Origin: JABDIP01 sp965227455
Lineage (GTDB): Bacteria; Pseudomonadota; Alphaproteobacteria; DSM-16000; Inquilinaceae
NCBI GenBank assembly: GCA_965227455.1
Contig: OZ245752.1
Span: 3,596,001 to 3,660,000 of the forward strand
DNA length: 64,000 nucleotides
Direction: 5' to 3'
Below, piece after piece: positions 8,077 through 17,305 of this stretch (position 1 is the stretch's first letter; every line of letters starts with the position of its first letter). Made by a program: the position numbers and the translations under genes. The notes under the pieces are model-generated. The model saw nothing but the letters and a program-made list of their open reading frames with translations. It ran no database searches and was not told the origin of the DNA.

Positions 8077-9225
8077 TCACGCCAGATGCGGGGCGGACAG
8101 GTAGTCGGCCGCCTGCATCTCCATCAGACGGCTGACGGTGCGGTTGAATTCGACCGCGCCGGTTCCTTTTGTGTAGAGCGCTTCCGGCGGCCCCTCCGCG
8201 GCGATGATGGCGTTGACCTTGTGCTCGTAGAGGGCGTCGATCAGGGTCATGAAGCGCTTGGCCTGGTTGCGCATGGCCTCCGACATCACCGGCACCCCGG
8301 CGATGATCACGGTGTGGTAATGGGTTGCCAGCGCCAGGTAGTCGGCGGCGCCGAGCGGCCGGTCGCACAGCTCCTCGAAGCTGAACCAGGCCACCCCCTT
8401 GGCGGCGCGCGGAATGTCGAGATGCCGGCCCTTCAGGTCCAGGGTGCGGGGCTCGCCTTTTTCATCGTCGGTCAGATCCTGGAACGCCTGTTCCAAAGCT
8501 TTCAGGGCCGGCCGACCGAGCGGGTGATGGTAGACCTGCATGCCGGTTATCCGCGCAAGGCGATAGTCGGTTTCTCCCGCTAATTCAAGAATATCCAGCC
8601 GTTCTTTCAACAAATCTATGAAGGGCAGGAAGCGGGCCCGGTTGAGCCCGTCCTTGTAGAGATCGTCCGGCGCCCAGTTGCTGGTCGCCACCACCACGAC
8701 ACCATGATCGAAAAGGGCGGTGAACAGCCGGCCGAGGATCATTGCGTCGGCCACGTCGACCACATGGAATTCGTCGAAGCAGAGCAACCAGGCCCGCCCG
8801 GCGATGTCCTCGGCCAGCGGCGGGATCGGGTCGTCGTCGTCCTTGCCCTTCTTGCCGGCGTTCTCCTTGCGCCAGCGATGCATGAAATCATGGGCATCCA
8901 GCATGAATTTGTGGAAATGCACCCGCTGCTTGCGCTCCACCGGCGCGGTTTCGAAGAACAGATCCATCAGCATGGACTTGCCGCGCCCCACCCCGCCGAA
9001 CAGGTAGAGCCCCTGCGGCGCCGGATCGCGCCGCCGGGTCAGGCCGAACCGCGCCCGCCAGCCGGCGATGCCGGTGGCGGGGCGATAGTCGGTCACCGCA
9101 TGGTGCAGGCTCTGCAGCTTCTCCACCGCCAGCCGCTGCACCGGGTCGGGCTTCAGGGTCCCGTCGCGGATCAGCGCGCGAAAGGCGGCCAGCGGGCCTG
9201 CGGCGGTGGGCGGGGAATCAGGCAT
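8077..9225 (-). CDS. zapE: Cell division protein ZapE (AFG1-like ATPase)
   Basis: ZapE is an FtsZ-interacting P-loop ATPase acting late in division. The 382-residue product has 'LYLFGGVGRGKSMLMDLFF' (Walker A), 'VHFHKFMLDAHDFMHRWR', Walker B 'LLCFDEFHVVDVADAMIL' and sensor 'VVVVATSNWAPDDLYKDGLNR', all AFG1/ZapE hallmarks. The start at 9225 ('MPDSPPTAAG') was preferred over an upstream in-frame GTG/ATG at 9288, because family members begin shortly before the 'LIRDGTLKPDPVQ' segment. No strong ribosome site is visible at either. It is convergent with yqiK. Confidence 0.93.
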   Translation of the reverse strand: MPDSPPTAAGPLAAFRALIRDGTLKPDPVQRLAVEKLQSLHHAVTDYRPATGIAGWRARFGLTRRRDPAPQGLYLFGGVGRGKSMLMDLFFETAPVERKQRVHFHKFMLDAHDFMHRWRKENAGKKGKDDDDPIPPLAEDIAGRAWLLCFDEFHVVDVADAMILGRLFTALFDHGVVVVATSNWAPDDLYKDGLNRARFLPFIDLLKERLDILELAGETDYRLARITGMQVYHHPLGRPALKALEQAFQDLTDDEKGEPRTLDLKGRHLDIPRAAKGVAWFSFEELCDRPLGAADYLALATHYHTVIIAGVPVMSEAMRNQAKRFMTLIDALYEHKVNAIIAAEGPPEALYTKGTGAVEFNRTVSRLMEMQAADYLSAPHLA

Positions 9226-9324
9226 CGGACTGAGCCGCAAGGATGGAAGGAACGGCGTTGCGCATGTCCTAGCGAATGCGCCGGACAATGAAAAGCGAAG
9301 CCGGAGGCCGGATTGCGTCGCCCC

Positions 9325-9855
9325 CTATACGGCCTGGGGCAGGTCAGGCTTGCGGCGAGCGCCCAGACGGGCGAGCTCGCTGACCAGAACGAGTTGGCCG
9401 AGCATCACCGGCGCAAGCACGGCGACAAGCGAGGTGAACCGGCCCGGACCATCCAGATCGAAGGCGATGATCGTGGCGTAGAAGCCAACGAAATAGCTTG
9501 CCATGGTCACCGCCAGCCAAGCGGTGAAGATGCCTGCGATTGCCAGATTCGGCGCAGAGGGTGCGCCCCCTGCCGGCAGGGTTCGGCGGAATTGCTTGCC
9601 TATCGCCGGAAGCCCCAGCTCCCGCATCCGGCGCCAGAGCCCCTTCAGGATCAGGAGCAGCATCAACGCTCCGACGGCGATGTCAGGTCCAAATCGCGCG
9701 TTTTGGCCGAGCGGCATGCCCAGCACGTCGCGGATCAGGAATTCTGACGCCAGCGCGGCGACGGCGATGAAGGCCCCGGTCAGAACGGCCAGGGCGCAAA
9801 GCGCCCGCCACGTCCGCGGCGCTCGCCAGTCAAACTGCTCGAGGGGCATTGGCAT
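9325..9855 (-). CDS. Hypothetical integral membrane protein
   Basis: I do not recognise a family. The 176-residue product shows four hydrophobic segments: about residues 18-37, 55-72 ('IAVGALMLLLILKGLW'), 104-130 ('IAGIFTAWLAVTMASYFVGFYATI') and 140-162. The loops and ends are basic. It has no signal-peptide cleavage site. It stands alone between zapE and the ROK regulator, with about 90-100 bases on each side. GC-rich codon use matches the neighbours. Confidence 0.65.
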   Translation of the reverse strand: MPMPLEQFDWRAPRTWRALCALAVLTGAFIAVAALASEFLIRDVLGMPLGQNARFGPDIAVGALMLLLILKGLWRRMRELGLPAIGKQFRRTLPAGGAPSAPNLAIAGIFTAWLAVTMASYFVGFYATIIAFDLDGPGRFTSLVAVLAPVMLGQLVLVSELARLGARRKPDLPQAV

Positions 9856-9944
9856 GGGTCGGGCACTCCTTGCCGGTCACGAACCCAGCGTTCCATGTGG
9901 TCGGCCGGCATCGCCAATGCAACCGATCGACGCCGCGCCCGCCC

Positions 9945-11087
9945 TCAGCCGCCGAGACGCCGGACGATCGGCACTGCGGCGGAGGCGACGGCCATGGCAT
10001 CCGGCCCGACGACGCTGGCCACATGCAGCGCCGGCTTCGGCAGCGGAGCCCGGCCCGCATGATCGTAATGCCCGAGATCGACCCGCTCGAGCAGGGCCTC
10101 GTAAAGCGGGCGCGGAAACATGCCGCCGACCACGATGGCGGTCGGGTTGAAGAGCTGGACCACGATGCTGAGCGGTTCCGACAGCCCTCGCCCGCGATCC
10201 TCGATCCACGCCATCAGCCGCGGATCGCAATCGGCCATCATGGCCGCCAGTCGTCGCTCCCCCAGCGCATCCGGCTGGGTTCCGAGATGGGCCGCCAGGT
10301 CGGTCATGCTGGCCCTGGGCCCGGTATCGGGAAGCAGGGCGCCGATATTGACGGCGTGCCCGTAGCCGCCACGGAAGACCCGCATGTCCTCGATCAAGCT
10401 GCCGCCGACCCCGAAATCCAGCAGCAGCAGGAAAACCACCGGCCCGAGATCGGAGGGGCGCATGGCCTCGTAGCAGGCATGCGGCTGGTTCTCGAACCAA
10501 ACCTCCGCCCCGAACCGGTCCTCCAGGAAGGCGCGGTACCCGAGATAGTCGACACCGCGCTGCGACGGCGTGACCTCGAGCACCTCGCCTGAACGATCCA
10601 GCAGGGCCGGGATCCAGAGACCGATCCCCGACAGCCTCTCCTCGCCGCCATGGGCCGCGATCATCGCCCGCAATTCCCTGTCCAGAACCACGCGGGAGTC
10701 GTCCGCTGCCGTCGCCGGGCACCGGTGGCGACGCACCTCGAGCACGCCGCCGGTCAGGTCGACCGCCGCCAGGCTGATCCCGGCGGTGGTCAGGCCGACG
10801 CCCAGGCCGAACACCGCCTCCGGGCGCACCCTGAGGCGCAGCGCCGGCTGACCACGCCCGAGCCGCGGCCTCGCCTCGCGCTGCTCGCTGGTCAACCCCA
10901 GATCGGCGAACCGGGTGATCGTCTTGGTCAGCATCGCCGGCGAGAGCAGCAGCCGGTCGGCGATCTCCGCCCGGCTCAGATCCGGTTCCCGCCGCACCAG
11001 GTCGAGGATGGCGCGTTCCGACGCGGTCAGGGTCGAGAGCGCCCCGCCCGGCCTGCGGTAATCATCAAACTGCGTCGCACTTGTCAT
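9945..11087 (-). CDS. ROK-family transcriptional repressor
   Basis: The 380-residue protein has an N-terminal winged helix-turn-helix (about residues 15-75, 'LSRAEIADRLLLSPAMLTKTITRFADLGL') and a C-terminal ROK sugar-kinase-like domain ('GLGVGLTTAGISLAAVDLTG', 'FLLLLDFGVGGSLIEDMRVFRGGYGHAVNIG'). The cysteine-rich zinc motif of many ROK proteins is absent, so it is probably a dedicated regulator rather than a kinase. It is divergent from the ABC importer operon, and a 15-bp palindrome lies in the shared promoter region. It is therefore inferred to control that operon in response to its substrate. The ATG at 11087 was taken over the GTG directly before it. Confidence 0.9.
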   Translation of the reverse strand: MTSATQFDDYRRPGGALSTLTASERAILDLVRREPDLSRAEIADRLLLSPAMLTKTITRFADLGLTSEQREARPRLGRGQPALRLRVRPEAVFGLGVGLTTAGISLAAVDLTGGVLEVRRHRCPATAADDSRVVLDRELRAMIAAHGGEERLSGIGLWIPALLDRSGEVLEVTPSQRGVDYLGYRAFLEDRFGAEVWFENQPHACYEAMRPSDLGPVVFLLLLDFGVGGSLIEDMRVFRGGYGHAVNIGALLPDTGPRASMTDLAAHLGTQPDALGERRLAAMMADCDPRLMAWIEDRGRGLSEPLSIVVQLFNPTAIVVGGMFPRPLYEALLERVDLGHYDHAGRAPLPKPALHVASVVGPDAMAVASAAVPIVRRLGG

Positions 11088-11109
11088 CACGCCGTAACGC
11101 CAATAGTAT

Positions 11110-11124
11110 ATTCACATTGTGAAT
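11110..11124. promoter_or_regulatory. Candidate ROK operator
   Basis: ATTCACA and TGTGAAT form a perfect 7-bp inverted repeat around one central T, in the AT-rich gap between the ROK gene and the ABC importer operon. This is a natural site for autoregulation and divergent repression. Its position and symmetry are visible; the assignment to the ROK protein is inferred. Confidence 0.55.
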
Positions 11125-11195
11125 TTAATCGTCTGATGTCTTCAGGCAAGGGGGATTTCGGGGTCCCCTCCCGGTGCCTGAAGCGCCAACGGGGA

Positions 11196-12263
11196 ATGGG
11201 GCAGGCCGTGCACGCTCTGGGAATTGCCGGGCTCTCCAAGGTTTTCGAGGACGGGTTCAAGGCGCTGTCGGACATCACGCTCGATGTGCCGGTCGGGGAG
11301 TTCCTCACCTTGCTGGGTCCGTCTGGATGCGGCAAGACCACATTGCTGAAGGCCATCGCCGGCTTCCACCCGCCCACCGCGGGTACCATCAAGATCGGCG
11401 GCATCGACGTGACGGACGCCCCGCCTGAGCGGCGCGATACCGCCATGTGCTTCCAATCCTATGCGCTGTTCCCGCATCTGACGGTGTCGGAGAACATCGA
11501 TTTCGGCCCGCGCCAGAACCGGGTCGCGCGCGACGAGCGGACCCAGCGCCTGGCCTCGCTGCTGCGCCAGGTCGATCTGGAGGCCCATGCGACCAAGCTG
11601 CCCAACAAGCTGTCGGGTGGCCAGCAGCAGCGGGTCGCCCTGGCCCGGGCCCTGGCCATGCGGCCGAGCATCGTGCTGTTCGACGAGCCGCTCTCCAACC
11701 TGGACGCCAAGCTGCGTGAGCAGGTCCGGCTGGAGATCCGGGCCTTGCAGCGCGAACTCGGCTTTACCGCCATCTACGTCACCCACGACCAGTCCGAGGC
11801 GCTGGCCATGTCCGACCGCATCGTGGTGATGCGGGCCGGGCGGATCGACCAGATCGGCACCCCGGAGGAAGTCTACGACCGGCCCGAGACGGTCTTCGTC
11901 GCCGATTTCATCGGCGCCGCCAACATCCTGCCGGTGGAGTCGCCGGCCAATGGCGACGGCCGGGTGGCGACGCCGCTGGGCGAGCTGGTAGCGGCGCAGA
12001 CCCCGCCGCCGGACGCCACCCATATCTGCTGGCGGCCGGAGGACGCGACCGCGGTCAATGGCAGCGCGCCGACGGAGAACGTGATCTCCGGCGCCGTCGC
12101 CGCGCGGGCCTTCCAGGGCGCCTATGCCGAGCTCTTCGTGGCGGCCGGCACCGCGCCGCAGCAGCGCATCCACCTGCCGCCGGACGCGCCCGCGGTCGGC
12201 GAGCAGATCGCCTTCCACCTGCCGCCCGACAAGATCCGCTTCGTGCGCGGAGACGCCGGGTGA
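11196..12263 (+). CDS. ABC transporter ATP-binding protein (PotA/FbpC type)
   Basis: This is the ATPase of a binding-protein-dependent importer. The 355-residue product has Walker A 'GPSGCGKTT', Q-loop 'CFQSYALFPHLTV', signature 'LSGGQQQRVALARAL', Walker B 'IVLFDEPLSNLDAKLR' and H-loop 'YVTHDQSEA'. A C-terminal TOBE domain (about residues 245-350) follows. The frame is open upstream to 10650, but homology begins at 'GIAGLSKVFEDG', and the ATG at 11196 follows a GGGGA ribosome site. Its stop overlaps the first permease by 4 bases. Confidence 0.93.
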   Translation: MGQAVHALGIAGLSKVFEDGFKALSDITLDVPVGEFLTLLGPSGCGKTTLLKAIAGFHPPTAGTIKIGGIDVTDAPPERRDTAMCFQSYALFPHLTVSENIDFGPRQNRVARDERTQRLASLLRQVDLEAHATKLPNKLSGGQQQRVALARALAMRPSIVLFDEPLSNLDAKLREQVRLEIRALQRELGFTAIYVTHDQSEALAMSDRIVVMRAGRIDQIGTPEEVYDRPETVFVADFIGAANILPVESPANGDGRVATPLGELVAAQTPPPDATHICWRPEDATAVNGSAPTENVISGAVAARAFQGAYAELFVAAGTAPQQRIHLPPDAPAVGEQIAFHLPPDKIRFVRGDAG

Positions 12264-13120
12264 ACCTGAAGCGCACAGCGCTGATCCTGGCCCTGCTCAC
12301 GCCGGGGCTCGGGCTGATCCTGGTGCTGATCGGCTCGGTGTTCTACATCGCGGTCGCCCAGTCCTTCGGCTATTACAACCTCTCCGGCGACAGCGCGTTT
12401 TCGCTGGAGCATTGGGAGAAGGTGACCGGGTCGAAGCAGTTCGGCCGCGCCTTCGGCTATTCGCTCTACATCGCCACGGTCAGCGCGCTCGGCTCCGTGG
12501 CGCTGGCCTACCCGCTGGCGATCTGGCTGCGCCGGCCCTTCCCGGGCTCGCTGACCATCGGCGCGGTGCTGAAGGCGCCGCTGTTCGTGCCGGGGCTGGT
12601 GGCCTCGTTCCTGTTCCTCAACGTGATCGCCTGGCACGGCATCCTGAACCAGACCCTGATGGGGTTGGGGATCACAGACGCGCCGATCCGCATGCAGAAC
12701 GACCGTGGCGCCTGGGGCGTGGTGTTCCTGCAGCTCTGGAAGAACATGCCGCTGGCGCTGCTGCTGCTGTCCGGCGCCACCCAGTCGATATCCGACGAGG
12801 TGCTGGATGCGGCCCGCGACATGGGCGCCGGGCCCTTCGCCCGCTTCCGCAAGGTGATCGCGCCGCTGACGATACCGGCCATGCAGGCGGCGCTGATCAT
12901 CATCTTCATCGGCGCGGCCGGCGACTTCGCCTTCCAGGTCACCGCCGGCCCGACCAACGTCCAGTCCATGGCCCAGTACATGGTGTTCCTGAAGGACAGC
13001 TTCGGGCGCTGGAACCAGGCCGCGGTGGTCGGCGTCAGCCTGATGGGGCTGGCCCTGTTCGGCTCCCTGATCCTGGCGGTGATGACCCGGGTCGTGCTGC
13101 GCGGCGGTGCCAAATGGTAA
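12260..13120 (+). CDS. ABC transporter permease 1 (PotB-like)
   Basis: The 286-residue product has about six membrane helices and the EAA loop 'VLDAARDMGAGPFARFRKVIAPLTIPAMQ' that docks on the ATPase. The order ATPase-permease-permease-binding protein matches the polyamine/iron/phosphonate-type importers. The start overlaps the ATPase stop and its end overlaps the second permease start, so translation is coupled throughout. Confidence 0.92.
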   Translation: MNLKRTALILALLTPGLGLILVLIGSVFYIAVAQSFGYYNLSGDSAFSLEHWEKVTGSKQFGRAFGYSLYIATVSALGSVALAYPLAIWLRRPFPGSLTIGAVLKAPLFVPGLVASFLFLNVIAWHGILNQTLMGLGITDAPIRMQNDRGAWGVVFLQLWKNMPLALLLLSGATQSISDEVLDAARDMGAGPFARFRKVIAPLTIPAMQAALIIIFIGAAGDFAFQVTAGPTNVQSMAQYMVFLKDSFGRWNQAAVVGVSLMGLALFGSLILAVMTRVVLRGGAKW

Positions 13121-13995
13121 GCGTCAGCCTCGACCGGCCGGGGGCAGCCGGCATCGGTGGCCACGCCCGCCTGCTTTCCGGGGCGCTGAACCGCACCCTG
13201 CTTATCCTGCTGCTGGTGGTGTGCTTCCTGTGGCTGGTCATCCCCTTCGGCATGGCCCTGCTGTGGTCTCTGGTCGACCCTTCCGTGCGCTGGGACCATC
13301 CGGACATCCTGCCGCCGATGCTCTCCTTCGCGCGCTGGGCGGAGGTGTGGCGAACCACGGCGCTCAGCGACGCCATGGCGAATTCCTACATGCTGGCGCC
13401 GACCGTGGCCGTGGTGACCCTGATCCTCGCCTCGCCCACCGCCTATGCCTTCGGCCGGCTGGACTTCCCAGGCAAGCAGGCGGCACAGCTTCTCACGCTG
13501 ATCCCGCTGGTGATTCCCGGCTTCGTCCTGGCGATCTTCTTCTCCGCGCTGATCTTCAGCCTGGGCATCTACTCCCGCTTCTTCTCGATCCTGCTGGCCC
13601 ATTGCGTGCTGTTCCTGCCCTACGCGATCCGCATCATGACGGTCTCGTTCGCGCAGGTGCGCCCCGATCTGATCGACGCCGCCCGCGATCTCGGCGCATC
13701 GCCCGTCGCCCGCTTCCGCGCCGCCTATCTGCCGGCGCTGATGCCGGGGGTGCTGGCGTCGCTGATCATCGTCTTCATCCAGAGCATCGAAGAGTTCGCG
13801 ATCGCCTTCATCGTCGGCTCACCCGACTTCGTGACCATCCCGTCCATCCTCTACAGCTACCTCGGATACAACTTCATCCGCCCGAACGCGGCGGTCGTCT
13901 CGCTGATCCTGGTCATCCCGAACGTGCTTCTGATGCTCGGGCTGGAACGCCTGCTCAAAAGCGCCAACCCGGCCCAGGCGGGCGCCAAGGGATGA
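13114..13995 (+). CDS. ABC transporter permease 2 (PotC-like)
   Basis: The 293-residue product has a hydrophobic N-terminal helix ('TLLILLLVVCFLWLVIPFGM'), about six membrane spans and the EAA loop 'LIDAARDLGASPVARFRAAYLPALMPG'. The ATG at 13114 lies inside the end of permease 1 (7-base overlap) and is the first sensible start; the frame is open farther upstream but only as a shadow. It pairs with permease 1 as the heterodimeric channel. Confidence 0.92.
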   Translation: MVSVSLDRPGAAGIGGHARLLSGALNRTLLILLLVVCFLWLVIPFGMALLWSLVDPSVRWDHPDILPPMLSFARWAEVWRTTALSDAMANSYMLAPTVAVVTLILASPTAYAFGRLDFPGKQAAQLLTLIPLVIPGFVLAIFFSALIFSLGIYSRFFSILLAHCVLFLPYAIRIMTVSFAQVRPDLIDAARDLGASPVARFRAAYLPALMPGVLASLIIVFIQSIEEFAIAFIVGSPDFVTIPSILYSYLGYNFIRPNAAVVSLILVIPNVLLMLGLERLLKSANPAQAGAKG

Positions 13996-14036
13996 CCGCC
14001 CGAACCCCCAACCCATAATCAACCAGGGAGAAGACC

Positions 14037-15161
14037 ATGTATCGCAAGACTCTGGCCGCAGCCGCCATGCTCGGCCTCGCCGCCATGACGCCGGGCGCCG
14101 CCTCGGCCGCCGGGGACCTCCGCTCCATGAGCTGGGACGAGATCGTCGCCCAGGCCAAGGAGGAGGGCGAGGTCAACTGGTATGTCTGGTACTTCCAGCC
14201 GCGTTACCGCGAGCTGGCCGCCGCCTTCACCGAGACCTACGGCATCACCGTCAACATCCCGGAAGGCACCCATCAGGGCAGCATCGACAAGATGCTGGCG
14301 GAGCGCGGCCGCGACTCCGGCGACATCGACCTGCTGGCGATGGGCGCGGAGCGCATCGACACGTTCGACCACGAGTCGATCCTGTTCGGCCCGATCCGCG
14401 ACATTCTGCCGGGCGGCGAGAAGCTGATCGACGATCTGGGCGGCTATGAGGGCCACGACTACGCCTTCGCCTATTGGGGCAACCAGACCGGCATCGCCTA
14501 TGACCCGGAGGCGATCTCCGAGGACATGCTGCCGCAGACGGTCGCCGAGGTCGGCGCCTATTGGCAGGAGAATCCCGGCCGGTTCGGCTTCAACTACGAG
14601 AATGGCGGCTCCGGACCGTCCTTCATCCAGAACATGGCGCGCAACATCGCCCCCGACGTCGATTTCGGCGACGGCGAGGTGACAGATGCCAAGCTGGCCG
14701 GCCTGCAGCCGGTCTGGGACTGGTTCCTGGAGAACACCGACGGCTATGTCATCACGGCCTCCAACACCGACAGCCTCGTCCGCCTTTCAGGGCGCGAATT
14801 CGCCTTGGTGCCGGCCTGGGAGGACCACCTGTTCAAGCTGCAGTTGGAAGGCGAGGTGGACGAGCGGATCAAGTTCTACATCCCCGACTGGGGCATGAAT
14901 GGCGGCGGCAACGTCAATGTCGTTCCGCAGAACGCCCCGCACCCGGCGGCCGCTCTCCTGTTCATGAGCTGGGTCAGCTCGGCCGAGACCCAGACCAAGT
15001 TCAACCAGGTCTTCGGGGCAGCGCCGATGCATCCCGACGCCGATGACAGCTTCGCCCTGGTGCCCAACGCCATGCGTGCGAACAGCCGCAACTGGACGGC
15101 CAATCCGTTCGGCGAGGAAATCAAGCAAGCCTTCATCGAAAACGTCGCGCTGGAGCGCTAG
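14037..15161 (+). CDS. ABC transporter periplasmic substrate-binding protein
   Basis: The 374-residue product begins with a clear Sec signal ('MYRKTLAAAAMLGLAAM', cleavage likely after ASA at about residue 24). A type II binding-protein fold follows ('NWYVWYFQPRYRELAAAFTETYG', 'AYWGNQTGIAYDPEAI', 'NVVPQNAPHPAAALLFMSW'), as in PotD/SBP_bac_8 proteins. GGGAGAAG is the ribosome site. The ligand is not determined by sequence. The adjoining phosphodiesterase suggests a glycerophosphodiester or other organophosphate, which is inference only. Confidence 0.9.
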   Translation: MYRKTLAAAAMLGLAAMTPGAASAAGDLRSMSWDEIVAQAKEEGEVNWYVWYFQPRYRELAAAFTETYGITVNIPEGTHQGSIDKMLAERGRDSGDIDLLAMGAERIDTFDHESILFGPIRDILPGGEKLIDDLGGYEGHDYAFAYWGNQTGIAYDPEAISEDMLPQTVAEVGAYWQENPGRFGFNYENGGSGPSFIQNMARNIAPDVDFGDGEVTDAKLAGLQPVWDWFLENTDGYVITASNTDSLVRLSGREFALVPAWEDHLFKLQLEGEVDERIKFYIPDWGMNGGGNVNVVPQNAPHPAAALLFMSWVSSAETQTKFNQVFGAAPMHPDADDSFALVPNAMRANSRNWTANPFGEEIKQAFIENVALER

Positions 15162-15169
15162 CGCAAACC

Positions 15170-15194
15170 GGGGCGTCGCCGATTGCGGCGCCCC
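15170..15194 (+). terminator. Hairpin between binding protein and phosphodiesterase genes
   Basis: GGGGCG(T)CGC pairs with GCGGCGCCCC just after the binding-protein stop. No T-run follows. Such hairpins often stabilise the binding-protein message and lower expression of the next gene. Confidence 0.5.
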
Positions 15195-15220
15195 GCCCTT
15201 CCCACTTCGGAGAGATTTCG

Positions 15221-15949
15221 ATGCGCCCTGCAGGTCCCATCATCGCCCATCGGGGCGCATCCCTGGCCGAGCCGGAGAACACCCTTGCGGCCCTCGACCG
15301 GGCCGCCGATCTCGGTTGCGGCTGGGTCGAGATCGACGCCCAGGTGACGCGGGACGGCGCCGTCGTGCTGATGCACGACCACACCGTCGACCGCACCACC
15401 GACGGCACCGGCGCGGTGGCGATGATGACCGGCGCGGAAATCCTGGCCCTGCGCACGCGAACGCCGCTCAACGGAGCGTTCACCGAACACAATCCGCCAA
15501 CCCTCGCAGCGGTTCTGGAGCTTTGCGCCCGGCGAAACCTTGGCCTTGTGCTCGAGATCAAGGCGACCTGGGGCCTCGACGCCGAAGATGCCCGCCAGGT
15601 GGCCGCCGTGATCCCGGCCTCGGCGCCGGAAGACCTGATCGTGACCAGCTTCTCGGCACCCGCCCTGGAGGCGTTCCGGGAGGCAAGGCCGGAGATCGCT
15701 ACCGGCCTCGCCTGCCTGCGTCCGCCGCCCGAGCCTCAGAGGATCGTCGAGCGGCTCGGCATCGCCGCCATTCACTGCAACACCCTGTGCACCCGACCCG
15801 AGGATTTCGCCCGCCTGCGGGATGCCGGGCTGGAGATCGCCATCGCCACCATCAACGATCGCGACCAGGCACTCGACTTCCTCGAACTCGGCGCCCATGG
15901 CGTGATGACCGACAACCCGACCCTTCTGGGCTCCGGAACCGGCGACTAG
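15221..15949 (+). CDS. Glycerophosphodiester phosphodiesterase
   Basis: This enzyme type hydrolyses glycerophosphodiesters to glycerol-3-phosphate and an alcohol. The 242-residue GDPD barrel shows His10-Arg11 ('AHRGASL'), Glu18 and Asn20 ('PENTLAAL'), Glu37 and Asp39 ('VEIDAQ'), the His52/His54 pair ('MHDHTVDRTTDGTG') and a late 'GVMTDNP'. It has no signal peptide, so it is cytoplasmic like UgpQ. Being the last gene behind the importer, it is inferred to process what the importer brings in. Confidence 0.93.
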   Translation: MRPAGPIIAHRGASLAEPENTLAALDRAADLGCGWVEIDAQVTRDGAVVLMHDHTVDRTTDGTGAVAMMTGAEILALRTRTPLNGAFTEHNPPTLAAVLELCARRNLGLVLEIKATWGLDAEDARQVAAVIPASAPEDLIVTSFSAPALEAFREARPEIATGLACLRPPPEPQRIVERLGIAAIHCNTLCTRPEDFARLRDAGLEIAIATINDRDQALDFLELGAHGVMTDNPTLLGSGTGD

Positions 15950-16019
15950 CGCGTGATCGCCGCAAAGCGCGGCGAATGAAAGCCGTCGATCCGAGGTCCC
16001 GGCCCCAACACGATTCCCG

Positions 16020-16898
16020 TCAGGCCGCCGAAGTCAGCGGCAGATCGTGCTGGTAGCTCTGCACGATGTGGTCGACCAGCCGTGCGATGGCCGGGTCGGC
16101 CGCATTGGCGGCCTGATAGAGCGAGATCCGCGCCTCCTGCAGCGGCGGGAAGCCATCTTCTTCGGTGAGAATGCGCATGTCCGGCGTCATGGAACTGCGC
16201 ACGATCGGGGTGATCGCCAGGCCGGAGGTCACCGCCACCGAGATCGCCGCCATGCTGCGGCTGGAATAGGCGATGCGATAGGGCCGCGCCATCGCCTCCA
16301 GCCGCTGGGTGGCCCATTTGCGGAACACGCAGGGCGCCGGGAACACCGCCAGCGGCAGCGGGTCCAGCCGGTGCGTGAGGTGCTGCCGCGACGTGGCCCA
16401 GACCACCGGCTCCTGGCGCAGCAGCCGCCCGCCCCGGTCGATGTCCTGCTCTGTCAGCACCGCCAGGTCCAGGGCGCCGCTGCGGATGCGGGGGTAGAGC
16501 AGGTCCGAGGATTCGCAATGCACCTCGAGATGCACGCCGGGATAGGATTCCGCGAAGCGGGAGAACAGCACCGGCAGCACCGAGACCGCGTAATCGTCCG
16601 GAATCCCGACGCGCACGGTCCCGGTGAGCAAGGGCTCGGCGAAGCTGGCCACCGCCTCTTCATGCAGCTTCAGCATGCGCCGGGCGAACCCGACCATGCG
16701 CTCGCCGTCCTGGGTCAGGGCCAGTTCGCGACCGTCGCGGGCGAAGAGCGGCTTGCCCAGCATCTCCTCCAACCGCTTCATCTGCATGCTGACCGCCGAT
16801 TGGGTGCGGCCGACCACCCCGGCCGCCTTGGTGAAGCTGCCGCTGTCGGCGAAGGCCACCAGGCTGCGCAGCAGATCGATATCCAGCGTCGGCGCCAT
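16020..16898 (-). CDS. LysR-family transcriptional regulator
   Basis: The 292-residue product has an N-terminal winged helix ('LLRSLVAFADSGSFTKAAGVVGRTQSAVSMQMKRLEEMLGKPLF') and a substrate-binding domain from about residue 90. The start at 16898 ('MAPTLDIDLL') fits the LysR length; an upstream Met at 16937 is possible. It is divergent from a DUF1127 peptide gene and convergent with the GDPD gene. Its target and ligand are unknown; the divergent peptide gene is the usual first suspect. Confidence 0.92.
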   Translation of the reverse strand: MAPTLDIDLLRSLVAFADSGSFTKAAGVVGRTQSAVSMQMKRLEEMLGKPLFARDGRELALTQDGERMVGFARRMLKLHEEAVASFAEPLLTGTVRVGIPDDYAVSVLPVLFSRFAESYPGVHLEVHCESSDLLYPRIRSGALDLAVLTEQDIDRGGRLLRQEPVVWATSRQHLTHRLDPLPLAVFPAPCVFRKWATQRLEAMARPYRIAYSSRSMAAISVAVTSGLAITPIVRSSMTPDMRILTEEDGFPPLQEARISLYQAANAADPAIARLVDHIVQSYQHDLPLTSAA

Positions 16899-17016
16899 TG
16901 TCTCGATCCAATCATAAGATTTTTTGAATTGTCCCATAACATCTATTCGTTTGATTGATGTATTGGCAACCCCTAATTTCAACGGGACATCGAAACGCGA
17001 ACCGCAGGAGGTCCCG

Positions 17017-17229
17017 ATGCAGATCACCGGACGTCAAACCCAATTCGCCCCGAGCTTCGGCTCCGCAAGGCATTGGGCGGTCACCGCAATCCAAACCCTG
17101 TTGCAGTGGCAGGAGCGTGCCAGCCAGCGCCATCACATCGCCGGTCTGAACGACCGGGCACTGAAGGATGTCGGCCTGACCCGCGCCGACGTGGAGAGCG
17201 AGGCGGCGAAGCCGTTCTGGCAGGGCTGA
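17017..17229 (+). CDS. DUF1127 small protein
   Basis: The 70-residue peptide carries the DUF1127 (YjiS-like) core: 'IQTLLQWQERASQRHHIAGLNDRALKDVGLTRADVESEA', ending 'PFWQG'. These arginine-rich peptides are common in alphaproteobacteria; some are linked to phosphate and RNA metabolism or LysR control. An AGGAGGT ribosome site precedes the ATG. The frame is open upstream, but the site fixes the start. It shares its promoter region (16899-17016) with the divergent LysR gene. Confidence 0.88.
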   Translation: MQITGRQTQFAPSFGSARHWAVTAIQTLLQWQERASQRHHIAGLNDRALKDVGLTRADVESEAAKPFWQG

Positions 17230-17305
17230 CGGTCAACCAGGGTCGTAAACCAGCTCAGGAGCCGCACCCGGGCGCCCCTTCGTGCAAGATGGCGAGTTTG
17301 GCGCT

